Below, piece after piece: positions 1 to 5,597 of a stretch of 7,475 nucleotides of DNA. Location of the stretch: NCBI GenBank assembly GCA_003646355.1, contig QNFO01000048.1:1-7475 (forward strand), written 5' to 3'. Source of the stretch: Gammaproteobacteria bacterium (GTDB lineage: Bacteria > Pseudomonadota > Gammaproteobacteria > Pseudomonadales > Porticoccaceae). The notes under the pieces were generated by a model. The model did not search any database and was not told the DNA's origin. It saw nothing but the letters and a program-made list of their open reading frames with translations. A program made the translations under genes and the position numbers. Each line of letters starts with the position of its first letter. The stretch's first letter is position 1.

Positions 1-19
1 AAATTTCCCATGTTGATGT

Positions 20-61
20 ACCCGGTAGCGGCTCACCCTAGTCAATATCACCCGGTCAATA
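20..61. repeat. Iterated short repeats at left edge, possible mobile-element end remnant
   Basis: ACCCGGT occurs at 20-26 and 50-56, and GTCAATA at 41-47 and 55-61. On the minus strand the block reads as two near-copies of ATTGACyrGGGTGA followed by another ACCGGGT. A TGTTGATGT string starts at 11. Reiterated subterminal motifs next to a TG-starting end are typical of some insertion sequences such as the IS21 family, so this may be a leftover end. No transposase is in the window and I cannot confirm a family. The block lies directly beyond the stop codon of the transporter gene. A run of seven A at 61-67 (U-tract on the minus strand) could help end its transcript, but I see no strong hairpin in front of it. 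Confidence 0.3.
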
Positions 62-72
62 AAAAAACTCGT

Positions 73-1632
73 TTAGCCAGCGTCGCTCTCATTGGGCGGC
101 TTTGGGCCGAGCTTGGCGGGAATAAACATCGCCAGAAATAGCACCGGCACAATGACCCAAACACAAACCATAAAGGTGTCGTTGATGCCCAGGGTCGAGG
201 CCTGCACGCTGGCCAGGTGCTCGGTCATCGCCCACATCGCTTGTTCATTACCCGCACTCAATTGCTCCAGGGGGGCGAAGGCTTCTGTCAACGCGGGGTT
301 GAGAGGGTTGAGGTCTTCTACCAGGCGCTGACGGTGAAAGGCTGTGCGCGACTGCCAGATACTAATACCCACGGCAATGCCGACACTGGTGGCAATGGTG
401 CGGAAGAAGTTAAAGAAGCTGGCCGCCGATGCCGTTCTCTCCTGTGACACCGAACCCAGAGAAATCACCATCAGCGGTGGAAACATCAGCGTGAAGCCAA
501 TGCCCATTACCACCCGCGCCCAAATAAGCTGCTCAAAGGTGGAGTTGGTGGTTGATAGCGCCTGCAGGTAGATGGCGTACATCATCATCAGGGTGCCGGA
601 AATAATCAGGTAGCGCAGATTAAGCCGGGCAATATTTTTGCCCACCATCATCATACCGACAATGGGCAATACGCTGGTGCCGGCCATCACCAGGCCCGAC
701 AGCGTGGCGGTGTAACCGAGGGCCGACTGCATCCAGATGGGGTAGAGCACGGTGCTGGCAAAATAGGTGAAATTAAAAATAACGCCCATTATTGAAGCCA
801 ACACAAACACCGGTATTTTACACAAGCTGTAATCAATAATCGGGTGGGGCTCGCGGCGCTCCCAAATCACATAACCAATGAAGGCGATCACGGCGAGGTT
901 GAGCATCAGGCGAATATCCGCCGAGGCCAACCAGTCAAGCTCATGCCCCTTGTCGAGCACCAGTTGAAACAACAGTACTGTGCTTGCCAATAAAAACATG
1001 CCCACCGCATCGACCGGCACCTTTTGAATAGGCGTTTCCATGTGGCTCATGCTAGTCCAGACAATCCACGCGGCGAGAAAACCGATGGGGATATTCAGAT
1101 AAAAAATCCACGGCCATCCCACCGTATCGGTAATCACACCACCCAATACCGGGCCGAGCACCGGCGCAATGGTCGAGGCGATGCTCCACAAACCAATCGC
1201 CATGCCGTGTTTTTCAGGGGGGAAGATACGCAGCAGCACGGTTTGCGACAGCGGCACAATTAATCCGCTCGACAGGCCCTGCAGAGCGCGGAAAAACACC
1301 AGCATTTCCATACTGGTACTCATGCCACAGGCCCAGGAAGTGAGGGAAAACATAATCACCGATACGCTAAATGTGCGCACCTCGCCGTAGCGCTTACACA
1401 CCCAGGGCGTCAAGGGCAAAACGATAGCGAGGCAGACACTATAGATAGTCAGTATCCAGGTACCCTGTGATGGCGACGCACCCAGAGTGCCCGAAATAGA
1501 CGGCACCGCCACCACCGCAATAGTGAGGTCAAGCACGTTCATAAAGTTGGCGGCAGTAATGGCGAATGCCGTGATCATTAGTGGTAAACGCGGAACTTGT
1601 GCGAAGGGAGCTTCTGCCGTTACTGCTGTCAT
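73..1632 (-). CDS. DHA2-family (EmrB/QacA-like) MFS multidrug efflux transporter
   Basis: Inner-membrane drug:H+ antiporter of the major facilitator superfamily, 519 residues, the usual size for the 14-helix DHA2 branch. Visible marks, numbered from the chosen start: a short hydrophilic N-terminus; a first helix carrying the DHA2 motif LDLTIAVVAVP (35-44 region); a motif A-like loop after helix 2 (PLTPWVCKRYGEVR, 73-86); and the antiporter motif C in helix 5 (APVLGPVLGGVI, 156-167). The long loop around 430-485 before the last helix is typical of EmrB relatives. The frame extends 13 codons upstream to a TTG at 1671 with no ribosome site. The ATG at 1632 fits family alignment better, though its own Shine-Dalgarno (CAGG) is weak. 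EmrB normally works with an EmrA membrane-fusion partner, and none is in the window. The substrate cannot be predicted. Three inverted repeats upstream suggest control by a repressor encoded elsewhere. Confidence 0.9.
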   Translation of the reverse strand: MTAVTAEAPFAQVPRLPLMITAFAITAANFMNVLDLTIAVVAVPSISGTLGASPSQGTWILTIYSVCLAIVLPLTPWVCKRYGEVRTFSVSVIMFSLTSWACGMSTSMEMLVFFRALQGLSSGLIVPLSQTVLLRIFPPEKHGMAIGLWSIASTIAPVLGPVLGGVITDTVGWPWIFYLNIPIGFLAAWIVWTSMSHMETPIQKVPVDAVGMFLLASTVLLFQLVLDKGHELDWLASADIRLMLNLAVIAFIGYVIWERREPHPIIDYSLCKIPVFVLASIMGVIFNFTYFASTVLYPIWMQSALGYTATLSGLVMAGTSVLPIVGMMMVGKNIARLNLRYLIISGTLMMMYAIYLQALSTTNSTFEQLIWARVVMGIGFTLMFPPLMVISLGSVSQERTASAASFFNFFRTIATSVGIAVGISIWQSRTAFHRQRLVEDLNPLNPALTEAFAPLEQLSAGNEQAMWAMTEHLASVQASTLGINDTFMVCVWVIVPVLFLAMFIPAKLGPKPPNESDAG

Positions 1633-1737
1633 AGTTGGCCTGAATCTCAATGCCAAACCTGACTTGGCCAACTTGAGGCATCAAACAGAATAAAGCGTGG
1701 TATTGAAATTAGTTATTTAGAATTTATAGAAGCAGGA

Positions 1738-1766
1738 AGACTATCGGCAGTCCGTTGATAAGTCAA
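1738..1766 (-). promoter_or_regulatory. Candidate promoter of the MFS transporter gene
   Basis: On the minus strand TTGACT (1761-1766) is followed after 17 bases by TAGTCT (1738-1743). The -35 is good and the -10 weak. The -35 lies inside the inverted repeat at 1752-1769, so a protein bound there would cover the promoter. A perfect TTGACA (1774-1779) lies slightly upstream but has no -10 at the right distance. A TATAAA nearer the gene has only a poor -35. This is a prediction from consensus only. Confidence 0.35.
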
Positions 1767-1769
1767 CGG
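1752..1769. promoter_or_regulatory. Perfect 7-4-7 inverted repeat, candidate operator
   Basis: CCGTTGA, four bases (TAAG), then TCAACGG: an exact palindrome in the gap upstream of the efflux gene. It overlaps the candidate -35 element. Size and symmetry fit a dimeric TetR- or MarR-type repressor site, which commonly controls DHA2 pumps. No such regulator is encoded in the window, so the operator role is inferred. Confidence 0.45.
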
Positions 1770-1774
1770 TTATT

Positions 1775-1788
1775 GTCAATCTATTGAC
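1775..1788. promoter_or_regulatory. Perfect 6-2-6 inverted repeat, second candidate operator
   Basis: GTCAAT, two bases (CT), then ATTGAC. It lies five bases from the 1752-1769 palindrome and shares the GTCAA/TTGAC half-site. The outer arms AAGTCAA (1760-1766) and TTGACTT (1784-1790) also pair exactly across the two sites. The half-sites therefore repeat with alternating orientation, suggesting two adjacent dimers or a tetramer on the DNA. Confidence 0.4.
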
Positions 1789-1819
1789 TTAAACACAAAG
1801 CTTGATGAGGGAAATAAAG

Positions 1820-1839
1820 AAGGTTATAGAATTAACCTT
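1820..1839. repeat. Perfect 7-6-7 inverted repeat AAGGTTA/TAACCTT
   Basis: AAGGTTA, six bases (TAGAAT), then TAACCTT, in the AT-rich gap between the efflux gene and the CoA-transferase gene. The stem is AT-rich and has no adjacent T-run, so it is a poor terminator. It may be a third protein-binding site, with a half-site different from the other two palindromes. Function unknown. Confidence 0.35.
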
Positions 1840-1868
1840 GTTGCTAGCCTTGCTGAAAATGGCCTAAC

Positions 1869-1899
1869 AAAAAGGCGCGAGCCGCCATCATATGGTGGC
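1869..1899 (-). terminator. Probable terminator of the CoA-transferase/racemase-like gene
   Basis: Read on the minus strand, about 30 bases after the stop codon, the transcript holds GCCACCAT-ATG-ATGGCGGC (one A-C mismatch). Overlapping it is GGCG-GCTCG-CGCC, directly followed by five T (1869-1873). A GC-rich hairpin ending in a U-run is the form of a factor-independent terminator. The short stem next to the T-run has only four pairs, so strength may be modest. Confidence 0.5.
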
Positions 1900-1927
1900 C
1901 CACTGCTTATTGATTAACGACTGACGA

Positions 1928-3094
1928 TTAACTACCGAAAACGCCCTTCTCTTTCATTGCCTTAATTTGCTCAGCCGTAAAACCTAGCTCAAGGGCGATG
2001 CTCTCATTGTCGGCGCCCAGCTCGGGGGCAGCGAAATTCACTTTTCCCGGCTCATTTTTAAACTTAATGGGAATGCCAATATGCTCACGCCCCTGCTCGT
2101 CTTCAATAATCATTTCCCGCGCGCGAATCTGTGGATCATCCGCTCCCTCGCGTAAATTATTGACCGGTGCAAAAGCGGCCTCGACACCGTCAAACCAGAC
2201 AATCCACTCGGCCTGCGTTTTAGTCAAAAAAGTTTCGGTGAGGAATTCTTTCACAGGATTCTGGTTCGGCCCGGGGGGCGGCTCACAGAAGGGGATCAAA
2301 TCCGGGCGCTCCATTTTATTCAGCACTTCTATGGCAAAGTGCATTTCAGAAGCGCCGAGCACCACGTATTTATTGTCCTTGGTTTCGTAGATGTTATACA
2401 TGGCGTAACCGCCCCAGGTGCGCTCTTCTTTCACCACCGGCGGTTTTTTCTCGCTAAACACAGTACCCATATTATTCGGCACACAGGCAATTAGTGAGTC
2501 CATCATCGCCAAATCAATATAGTCACCCTCGCCCGTTTCCTTGCGGCGCAGCAGTGCCATTAACACACCGGAAAGGCCCATCATTGAGCAAAGCATATCG
2601 GCATTGGGAATGGCGGGGATGGCTGGCTTGCCATCAAAACCCAAATTGACACTGAGAATACCGGCGTAAGCTTCGGTCGCCAAATCATGGGCGGGCTTTT
2701 TAATATAGGGGCCGGTCTGGCCAAAGGCCGACAATGAAGCGTAAACAATGCCGGGGTTGCGGGCTTTAATGGACTCATAGTCGACACCCAAACGGGCGGC
2801 AACACCGGGGCGGAAGGCTTCAATCACCACGTCGGCAGACTCGGCCAACTTAAGGGCCATTTCTTTGCCCTCGTCAGTTTTCAGATTGAGCTGAATACTT
2901 TTTTTACCGCGATGGGTATTGGAGAAATACACTGTCATTCCGTCAATCTTGGGGCCAATTTCGCGATTCGGCTCACCGCCATTAATGGGCTCGAGCTTGA
3001 TCACCTCGGCTCCGTGGTCGGCCATCATCTGTGTTAGCAGCGGCCCCGGTAAAAACAGGGACAAATCGAGAACTTTAATACCTTCCAGTTTCAT
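1928..3094 (-). CDS. CaiB/BaiF family III CoA-transferase, alpha-methylacyl-CoA racemase-like
   Basis: Cytoplasmic acyl-CoA enzyme of the family III CoA-transferase superfamily, 388 residues. The N-terminus (MKLEGIKVLDLSLFLPGP) and AEVIKLEP (29-36) form the family's CoA-binding start. RGKKSIQLNLK (62-72) and DVVIEAFRPGVAARLG (88-103) are further signatures. The Asp used by CoA-transferases as acyl acceptor aligns with D166 (PNAD). H136 (AHD) and E250 (GASE) match the His and Glu that accompany that Asp in alpha-methylacyl-CoA racemases. All three present leans towards a racemase, but transferases with similar residues exist and the substrate is unknown. The frame stays open 64 codons further upstream to 3286. 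The ATG at 3094 is chosen because the family N-terminus begins there and a strong Shine-Dalgarno precedes it. The gene is divergent from the HAD gene and has its own terminator-like hairpin. Confidence 0.9.
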   Translation of the reverse strand: MKLEGIKVLDLSLFLPGPLLTQMMADHGAEVIKLEPINGGEPNREIGPKIDGMTVYFSNTHRGKKSIQLNLKTDEGKEMALKLAESADVVIEAFRPGVAARLGVDYESIKARNPGIVYASLSAFGQTGPYIKKPAHDLATEAYAGILSVNLGFDGKPAIPAIPNADMLCSMMGLSGVLMALLRRKETGEGDYIDLAMMDSLIACVPNNMGTVFSEKKPPVVKEERTWGGYAMYNIYETKDNKYVVLGASEMHFAIEVLNKMERPDLIPFCEPPPGPNQNPVKEFLTETFLTKTQAEWIVWFDGVEAAFAPVNNLREGADDPQIRAREMIIEDEQGREHIGIPIKFKNEPGKVNFAAPELGADNESIALELGFTAEQIKAMKEKGVFGS

Positions 3095-3102
3095 GCAATA
3101 CA

Positions 3103-3109
3103 CCTTCTT
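3103..3109 (-). promoter_or_regulatory. Shine-Dalgarno deciding the start of the CaiB-family gene
   Basis: AAGAAGG on the minus strand, eight bases before the ATG at 3094. It rules in this start over the upstream in-frame Met codons (farthest at 3286), whose extra 64 residues are rich in Arg, Trp and Cys and unlike the family. Confidence 0.7.
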
Positions 3110-3275
3110 TAACGTAAGACAACAGAACGAAGCAACAACGTGCCAATACAAATTAATGTGCCGGTGCCAAATTGTGGAAACCGTAGCCGACACGCGGGGC
3201 GGCAAGGATATTAGCCTGAGCGCTATCTGTCTACGCCAGCCCATCACCTGCGCCCTTGGCTTCAGCAGCCTGAAT

Positions 3276-3304
3276 TTGCAGCCCATTGCCCCAGCCCCTA
3301 TGAT
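3276..3304 (+). promoter_or_regulatory. Candidate sigma70 promoter of the HAD hydrolase gene
   Basis: TTGCAG (3276-3281), 17-base spacer, TATGAT (3299-3304). The -10 matches five of six consensus positions and the -35 matches three. Transcription would begin near 3311, leaving a leader of about 70 bases. The rest of the 287-base divergent gap (3095-3381) holds a direct repeat GTGCCAA (3140-3146 and 3164-3170) in the likely control region of the opposite gene, and no supported small gene. Confidence 0.5.
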
Positions 3305-3381
3305 AGCGGCCCCTTATTCATGCCCCGTCTCTCTTTTTGAGCGGGAAAACCACTCAAGCCTTGCTGGGAGTAAATCGAGCC

Positions 3382-4023
3382 ATGGCCATAGAAGCAGTAC
3401 TTTGGGACTTCGGCGGTGTTATCACCTCCTCCCCCTTCGAATCCTTTAACCGTTTTGAAGAAAAAAACGGCTACCCGAAAGACTTTATTCGCGGTATTAA
3501 CTCCACTAATCCCGAAACTAATGCCTGGGCGCAATTTGAATCCAGCCAAATGTCGGTGGAAGACTTTGACGGCGCTTTTGAAAAAGAATCCCGCGCCGCC
3601 GGCCATGTCATTACCGGCAACGAGGTCATTAAACTGCTCGCCGGCAACGTGCGTCCGCGCATGATAGAAGTGCTAAAACGCTGCAAGCAGGACTATAAAA
3701 TATCCTGCCTGACCAATAATGTCCGCGCCGGTAAAGGCCCGGGCATGTCCCGCTCACCAGAAAATGCCGCCGAAGTTAAAGCCGCAATGAGTCTGTTCGA
3801 CTTCGTTATCGAATCGAGCAAGGAAGGCATGCGTAAGCCCCAGCCCGAGATTTACTTACTGGCCTGTGAGCGCATGGGGGTTGATCCCGCCAATGTGGTG
3901 TATCTCGATGATCTGGGTATTAACCTTAAGCCCGCTCGCAAGCTGGGTATGACAACGATTAAAGTACTGTCACAGGATCAGGCGATTGAAGATTTAAGTG
4001 CCGTATTGGGCATTAAACTTTAG
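3382..4023 (+). CDS. HAD-like hydrolase (epoxide-hydrolase N-domain / ACAD10 type)
   Basis: Haloacid dehalogenase superfamily protein, 213 residues, cytoplasmic, probably a phosphatase of a small phosphorylated substrate. Motif I is LWDFGGVITSSP with nucleophile D9; the Asp usually found two residues on is G11. Motif II is CLTNN (T111). Motif III/IV is RKPQPEIY (K152) followed by VVYLDDLGINLKPARKLGM (D176, D177). The RKPxPxIY...LDDLGxNLKPAR pattern is that of the N-terminal domains of soluble epoxide hydrolase and ACAD10 and their free-standing bacterial relatives. The insert between motifs I and II is a helical cap. The frame extends 15 codons upstream to a TTG, but the ATG at 3382 starts at the usual point and has GGGAG 11 bases before it. 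Divergent from the CoA-transferase/racemase-like gene; a link to acyl-CoA metabolism is inferred from that and from ACAD10 homology. Confidence 0.87.
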   Translation: MAIEAVLWDFGGVITSSPFESFNRFEEKNGYPKDFIRGINSTNPETNAWAQFESSQMSVEDFDGAFEKESRAAGHVITGNEVIKLLAGNVRPRMIEVLKRCKQDYKISCLTNNVRAGKGPGMSRSPENAAEVKAAMSLFDFVIESSKEGMRKPQPEIYLLACERMGVDPANVVYLDDLGINLKPARKLGMTTIKVLSQDQAIEDLSAVLGIKL

Positions 4024-4057
4024 TTAGGCATCAAGCTTTAACACACATAAAATCGAC

Positions 4058-4094
4058 ACGCATCGCAGCCTAATCGTGTTTGGGTGCGATGCGT
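4058..4094 (-). terminator. 10-bp perfect hairpin across the convergent gene ends
   Basis: ACGCATCGCA (4058-4067) pairs exactly with TGCGATGCGT (4085-4094) around a 17-base loop that contains the stop codon of the [2Fe-2S] gene. On the minus strand the stem is followed by GTCGATTTTATG, a short, slightly displaced U-run, so it most plausibly ends the [2Fe-2S] transcript. On the plus strand no T-run follows, but the hairpin could protect the 3' end of the HAD mRNA. Confidence 0.5.
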
Positions 4095-4393
4095 AAATGC
4101 TGTACCTTCTCGCCATTTTTCAAATGACTCTCAAATATTTCATCGATGTCTTCCTTCGAGTGATAGCGATACCAGGTCTCGTTGGGGTAGACCACCATCA
4201 CCGGCCCCAGAGCACAACGGTCGAGACAACCGGCACTGTTCACTCGTAAACCATCGGGGCCATTCAACCCTTCTTCTTTGACGCGCTTTTTTAAATAGGC
4301 CCGCAACTCGCTGGCATTGTGGTCTTCACAACTGGCGCGGCCATCCGTGCGCTGGTTGGTGCAGATAAAAATGTGCTGTTTAAAATAAGACAT
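4070..4393 (-). CDS. Thioredoxin-fold (2Fe-2S) ferredoxin domain protein
   Basis: Small soluble iron-sulfur protein of 107 residues with the thioredoxin-like [2Fe-2S] ferredoxin fold also seen in the NuoE subunit of complex I and Shethna-type ferredoxins. The four cluster ligands are C11 (IFICTNQR), C22 (RASCED), C56 and C60 (SAGCLDRCALGP): spacing C-x10-C-x33-C-x3-C. The GCLDRCALGPVMVVYP stretch is the most diagnostic. The ATG at 4393 has a strong GGGGAAGG ribosome site just upstream. This family is often annotated only as '(2Fe-2S) ferredoxin domain-containing protein'; the electron partner is unknown, and no partner dehydrogenase adjoins it here. It is convergent with the HAD gene, and its last codons lie in the loop and stem of the shared hairpin. 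It has a probable promoter of its own, separate from the fic genes upstream on the same strand. Confidence 0.88.
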   Translation of the reverse strand: MSYFKQHIFICTNQRTDGRASCEDHNASELRAYLKKRVKEEGLNGPDGLRVNSAGCLDRCALGPVMVVYPNETWYRYHSKEDIDEIFESHLKNGEKVQHLRIAPKHD

Positions 4394-4462
4394 TCGCGCC
4401 TTCCCCTTTCACCCAATTGGCCATGTTAGCAGTTTGTTGAATAGCCCTTGCCCCCAAGCCAA

Positions 4463-4490
4463 GTTGTACTCCCGCTGGACAAGGTATCAA
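4463..4490 (-). promoter_or_regulatory. Candidate promoter of the (2Fe-2S) protein gene
   Basis: On the minus strand TTGATA (4485-4490) is followed after 16 bases by TACAAC (4463-4468). The -35 matches five of six and the -10 four of six consensus positions. The leader to the ATG would be roughly 60 bases. The rest of the 191-base gap 4394-4584 shows no gene and no convincing terminator for fic. Confidence 0.4.
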
Positions 4491-4584
4491 ACATGCTGAC
4501 AAATAATCAGTACTGGGGATGGCGGCACTAGTTTGTCACGACAGTACCACCCAGATTTCCGGATCACTAATAAGCATGGAGGCT

Positions 4585-5205
4585 TTAGCTGTGTCTCGGC
4601 TCGACTGTATGAAGCGCTATCAAGCGCTGTAGTTTCTTCGCATCCGGGTCTGAAGTTCTGGCCTCCCGACATGCTTTGGCCATACCGTCCCCAGATATTG
4701 CGGCCCACTCGATGGCGTAGTTATTCAAGTCGGCAAGCTGATTAAGAAGAACCCGTTGAGCCCTACCATTACCTTCTCGAAAGGGATGAATCATATTGAT
4801 CTTACCCAGGTAATAGCCTGCCTTTTGACCAAACTCTTCTGCAACCAGGCCTTGGAGCAGGTTCTCATTGTGAAGCTGTGTGAAAACATCGGACGCAGTT
4901 TCGACAATCAAGTTATACGGAAGAAATAGCTTTTCACCTTTCATTATTTCAGTTTGGCGAAGCTCACCGGCAAAGGGGTAAACATCCTCAAAAATACGAA
5001 AGTGGATTGCCTGAAGGTGAGCCAGGTCAAAGGTGCCCAGTACAGGGTCGGCAACCAACTCGGCCAGCGTAAGCTGAGTAAGTTGCTCTTCGGCGTTATT
5101 GAGTGATTTCGTATCGGTAAAGCCCAGTAAGTTCTTTAGGCATTCTGAATGCTCGATACGATAGGGGTCGTCTTCGCGGAGGTCGTATTGTGAATATTGA
5201 TCCAT
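4585..5205 (-). CDS. fic: Fic-domain AMP-transferase toxin (class I, FicT-like)
   Basis: Fic/DOC-fold protein of 206 residues that would transfer AMP from ATP to a target hydroxyl. Some bacterial FicT toxins modify GyrB and ParE, blocking topoisomerases; whether this one does is unknown. The Fic motif is complete: HPFREGNGRAQR at 140-151, with catalytic H140, acidic E144 binding Mg, the GNG phosphate loop and R148/R151. The substrate-docking flap is upstream (PFAGELRQTEIMKGEKLFLP, 77-96). I see no inhibitory [S/T]xxxE[G/N] helix within the protein at either end, so inhibition should come from a partner. The small gene 20 bases upstream on the same strand carries exactly that motif. No strong ribosome site precedes the ATG at 5205, which suggests translational coupling to the antitoxin and low toxin yield. 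E. coli Fic is similar in layout but has a degenerate motif; this copy looks active. Confidence 0.92.
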   Translation of the reverse strand: MDQYSQYDLREDDPYRIEHSECLKNLLGFTDTKSLNNAEEQLTQLTLAELVADPVLGTFDLAHLQAIHFRIFEDVYPFAGELRQTEIMKGEKLFLPYNLIVETASDVFTQLHNENLLQGLVAEEFGQKAGYYLGKINMIHPFREGNGRAQRVLLNQLADLNNYAIEWAAISGDGMAKACREARTSDPDAKKLQRLIALHTVEPRHS

Positions 5206-5225
5206 CAGATCAAGGTACTAAGAGA

Positions 5226-5423
5226 TTAGCTAACAAGCTGAGAATCATTGCTAGCACGAAACTGAGCGACCAGTTTGCGGCGTAGAGCCTTGGCATCGAC
5301 TTGCCCATCAATGACTTCGCAGATGGTTCTTTCCTCGCGAGCAGATACACGTATACCCTCAATCCGGCAGGAGCCAGCCACCTGGGAGGCGAGATATTTA
5401 GATGTAAATACGTGACGAGTCAT
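5226..5423 (-). CDS. VbhA/YhfG-type antitoxin of the Fic toxin (FicA)
   Basis: A 65-residue protein just upstream of fic. It contains SCRIEG at residues 18-23, fitting the class I inhibitory motif [S/T]xxxE[G/N], whose Glu (E22) blocks productive ATP binding in the Fic active site. The preceding helix (TSKYLASQVAG) and the following segment EVIDGQVDAKALRRKLVAQF (36-55) resemble the second half of VbhA (a helix, a short turn G-x-[LV]-x-x, then an amphipathic helix). The frame extends to a TTG at 5477. The ATG at 5423 is preferred because the likely transcription start lies at about 5442, downstream of that TTG. Its ribosome site is weak (CAGAGA). The order antitoxin then toxin, with a 20-base gap, is usual for FicTA modules. 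Identification rests on motif plus position, since the sequence is otherwise poorly conserved. Confidence 0.83.
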   Translation of the reverse strand: MTRHVFTSKYLASQVAGSCRIEGIRVSAREERTICEVIDGQVDAKALRRKLVAQFRASNDSQLVS

Positions 5424-5448
5424 AGGGGATCTCTGTAGCAATGAGCTT

Positions 5449-5477
5449 ATCTTAGCGCCGGGCTTCTTTTTCTGCAA
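5449..5477 (-). promoter_or_regulatory. Candidate promoter of the ficA-fic operon
   Basis: On the minus strand TTGCAG (5472-5477), exactly 17 bases, then TAAGAT (5449-5454). Transcription would begin close to 5442, about 19 bases before the antitoxin ATG at 5423. No obvious palindromic operator overlaps it, so autoregulation is not visible from sequence. Confidence 0.5.
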
Positions 5478-5597
5478 ACCAGGAATAGTCGTGGCTAAAA
5501 CGGGTAATTTTCAGCACCAATTCCGCTCTCACAGGCTGGCTAGCAAGGTGTGCAAAGCGTACCATCTGCCCTCCATAAAATAACAAGCGAGGCGTCC

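Noticed and set aside
1998..2390. 130-codon plus-strand frame inside the CaiB-family gene
   Set aside because: Shadow on the opposite strand of a well-supported gene; the protein is Ser/Pro-rich without motifs.
3132..3147. Sigma54-like TTGGCACG...TTGC element upstream of the CaiB-family gene (minus strand)
   Set aside because: The GG and GC doublets are one base closer than the strict sigma54 spacing, so it is probably a chance match.
3095..3286. 64-codon N-terminal extension of the CaiB-family protein
   Set aside because: The frame is open, but the extension is not family-like and the strong ribosome site is at the ATG at 3094.
2919..3449. 176-codon plus-strand frame across the divergent gap
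   Set aside because: It is antisense to the CaiB-family gene start, overlaps the HAD gene in another frame, has low-complexity composition and shows no domain.
4487..4745. Short frames on both strands overlapping the 3' end of fic
   Set aside because: No ribosome site or recognisable motif; explained as shadows of fic plus gap sequence.
4420..5560. Possible island boundaries (direct repeats) flanking the FicTA pair
   Set aside because: I looked for matching target-site repeats on both sides and found only loose similarity (AAGGT-containing strings), not a convincing duplication.
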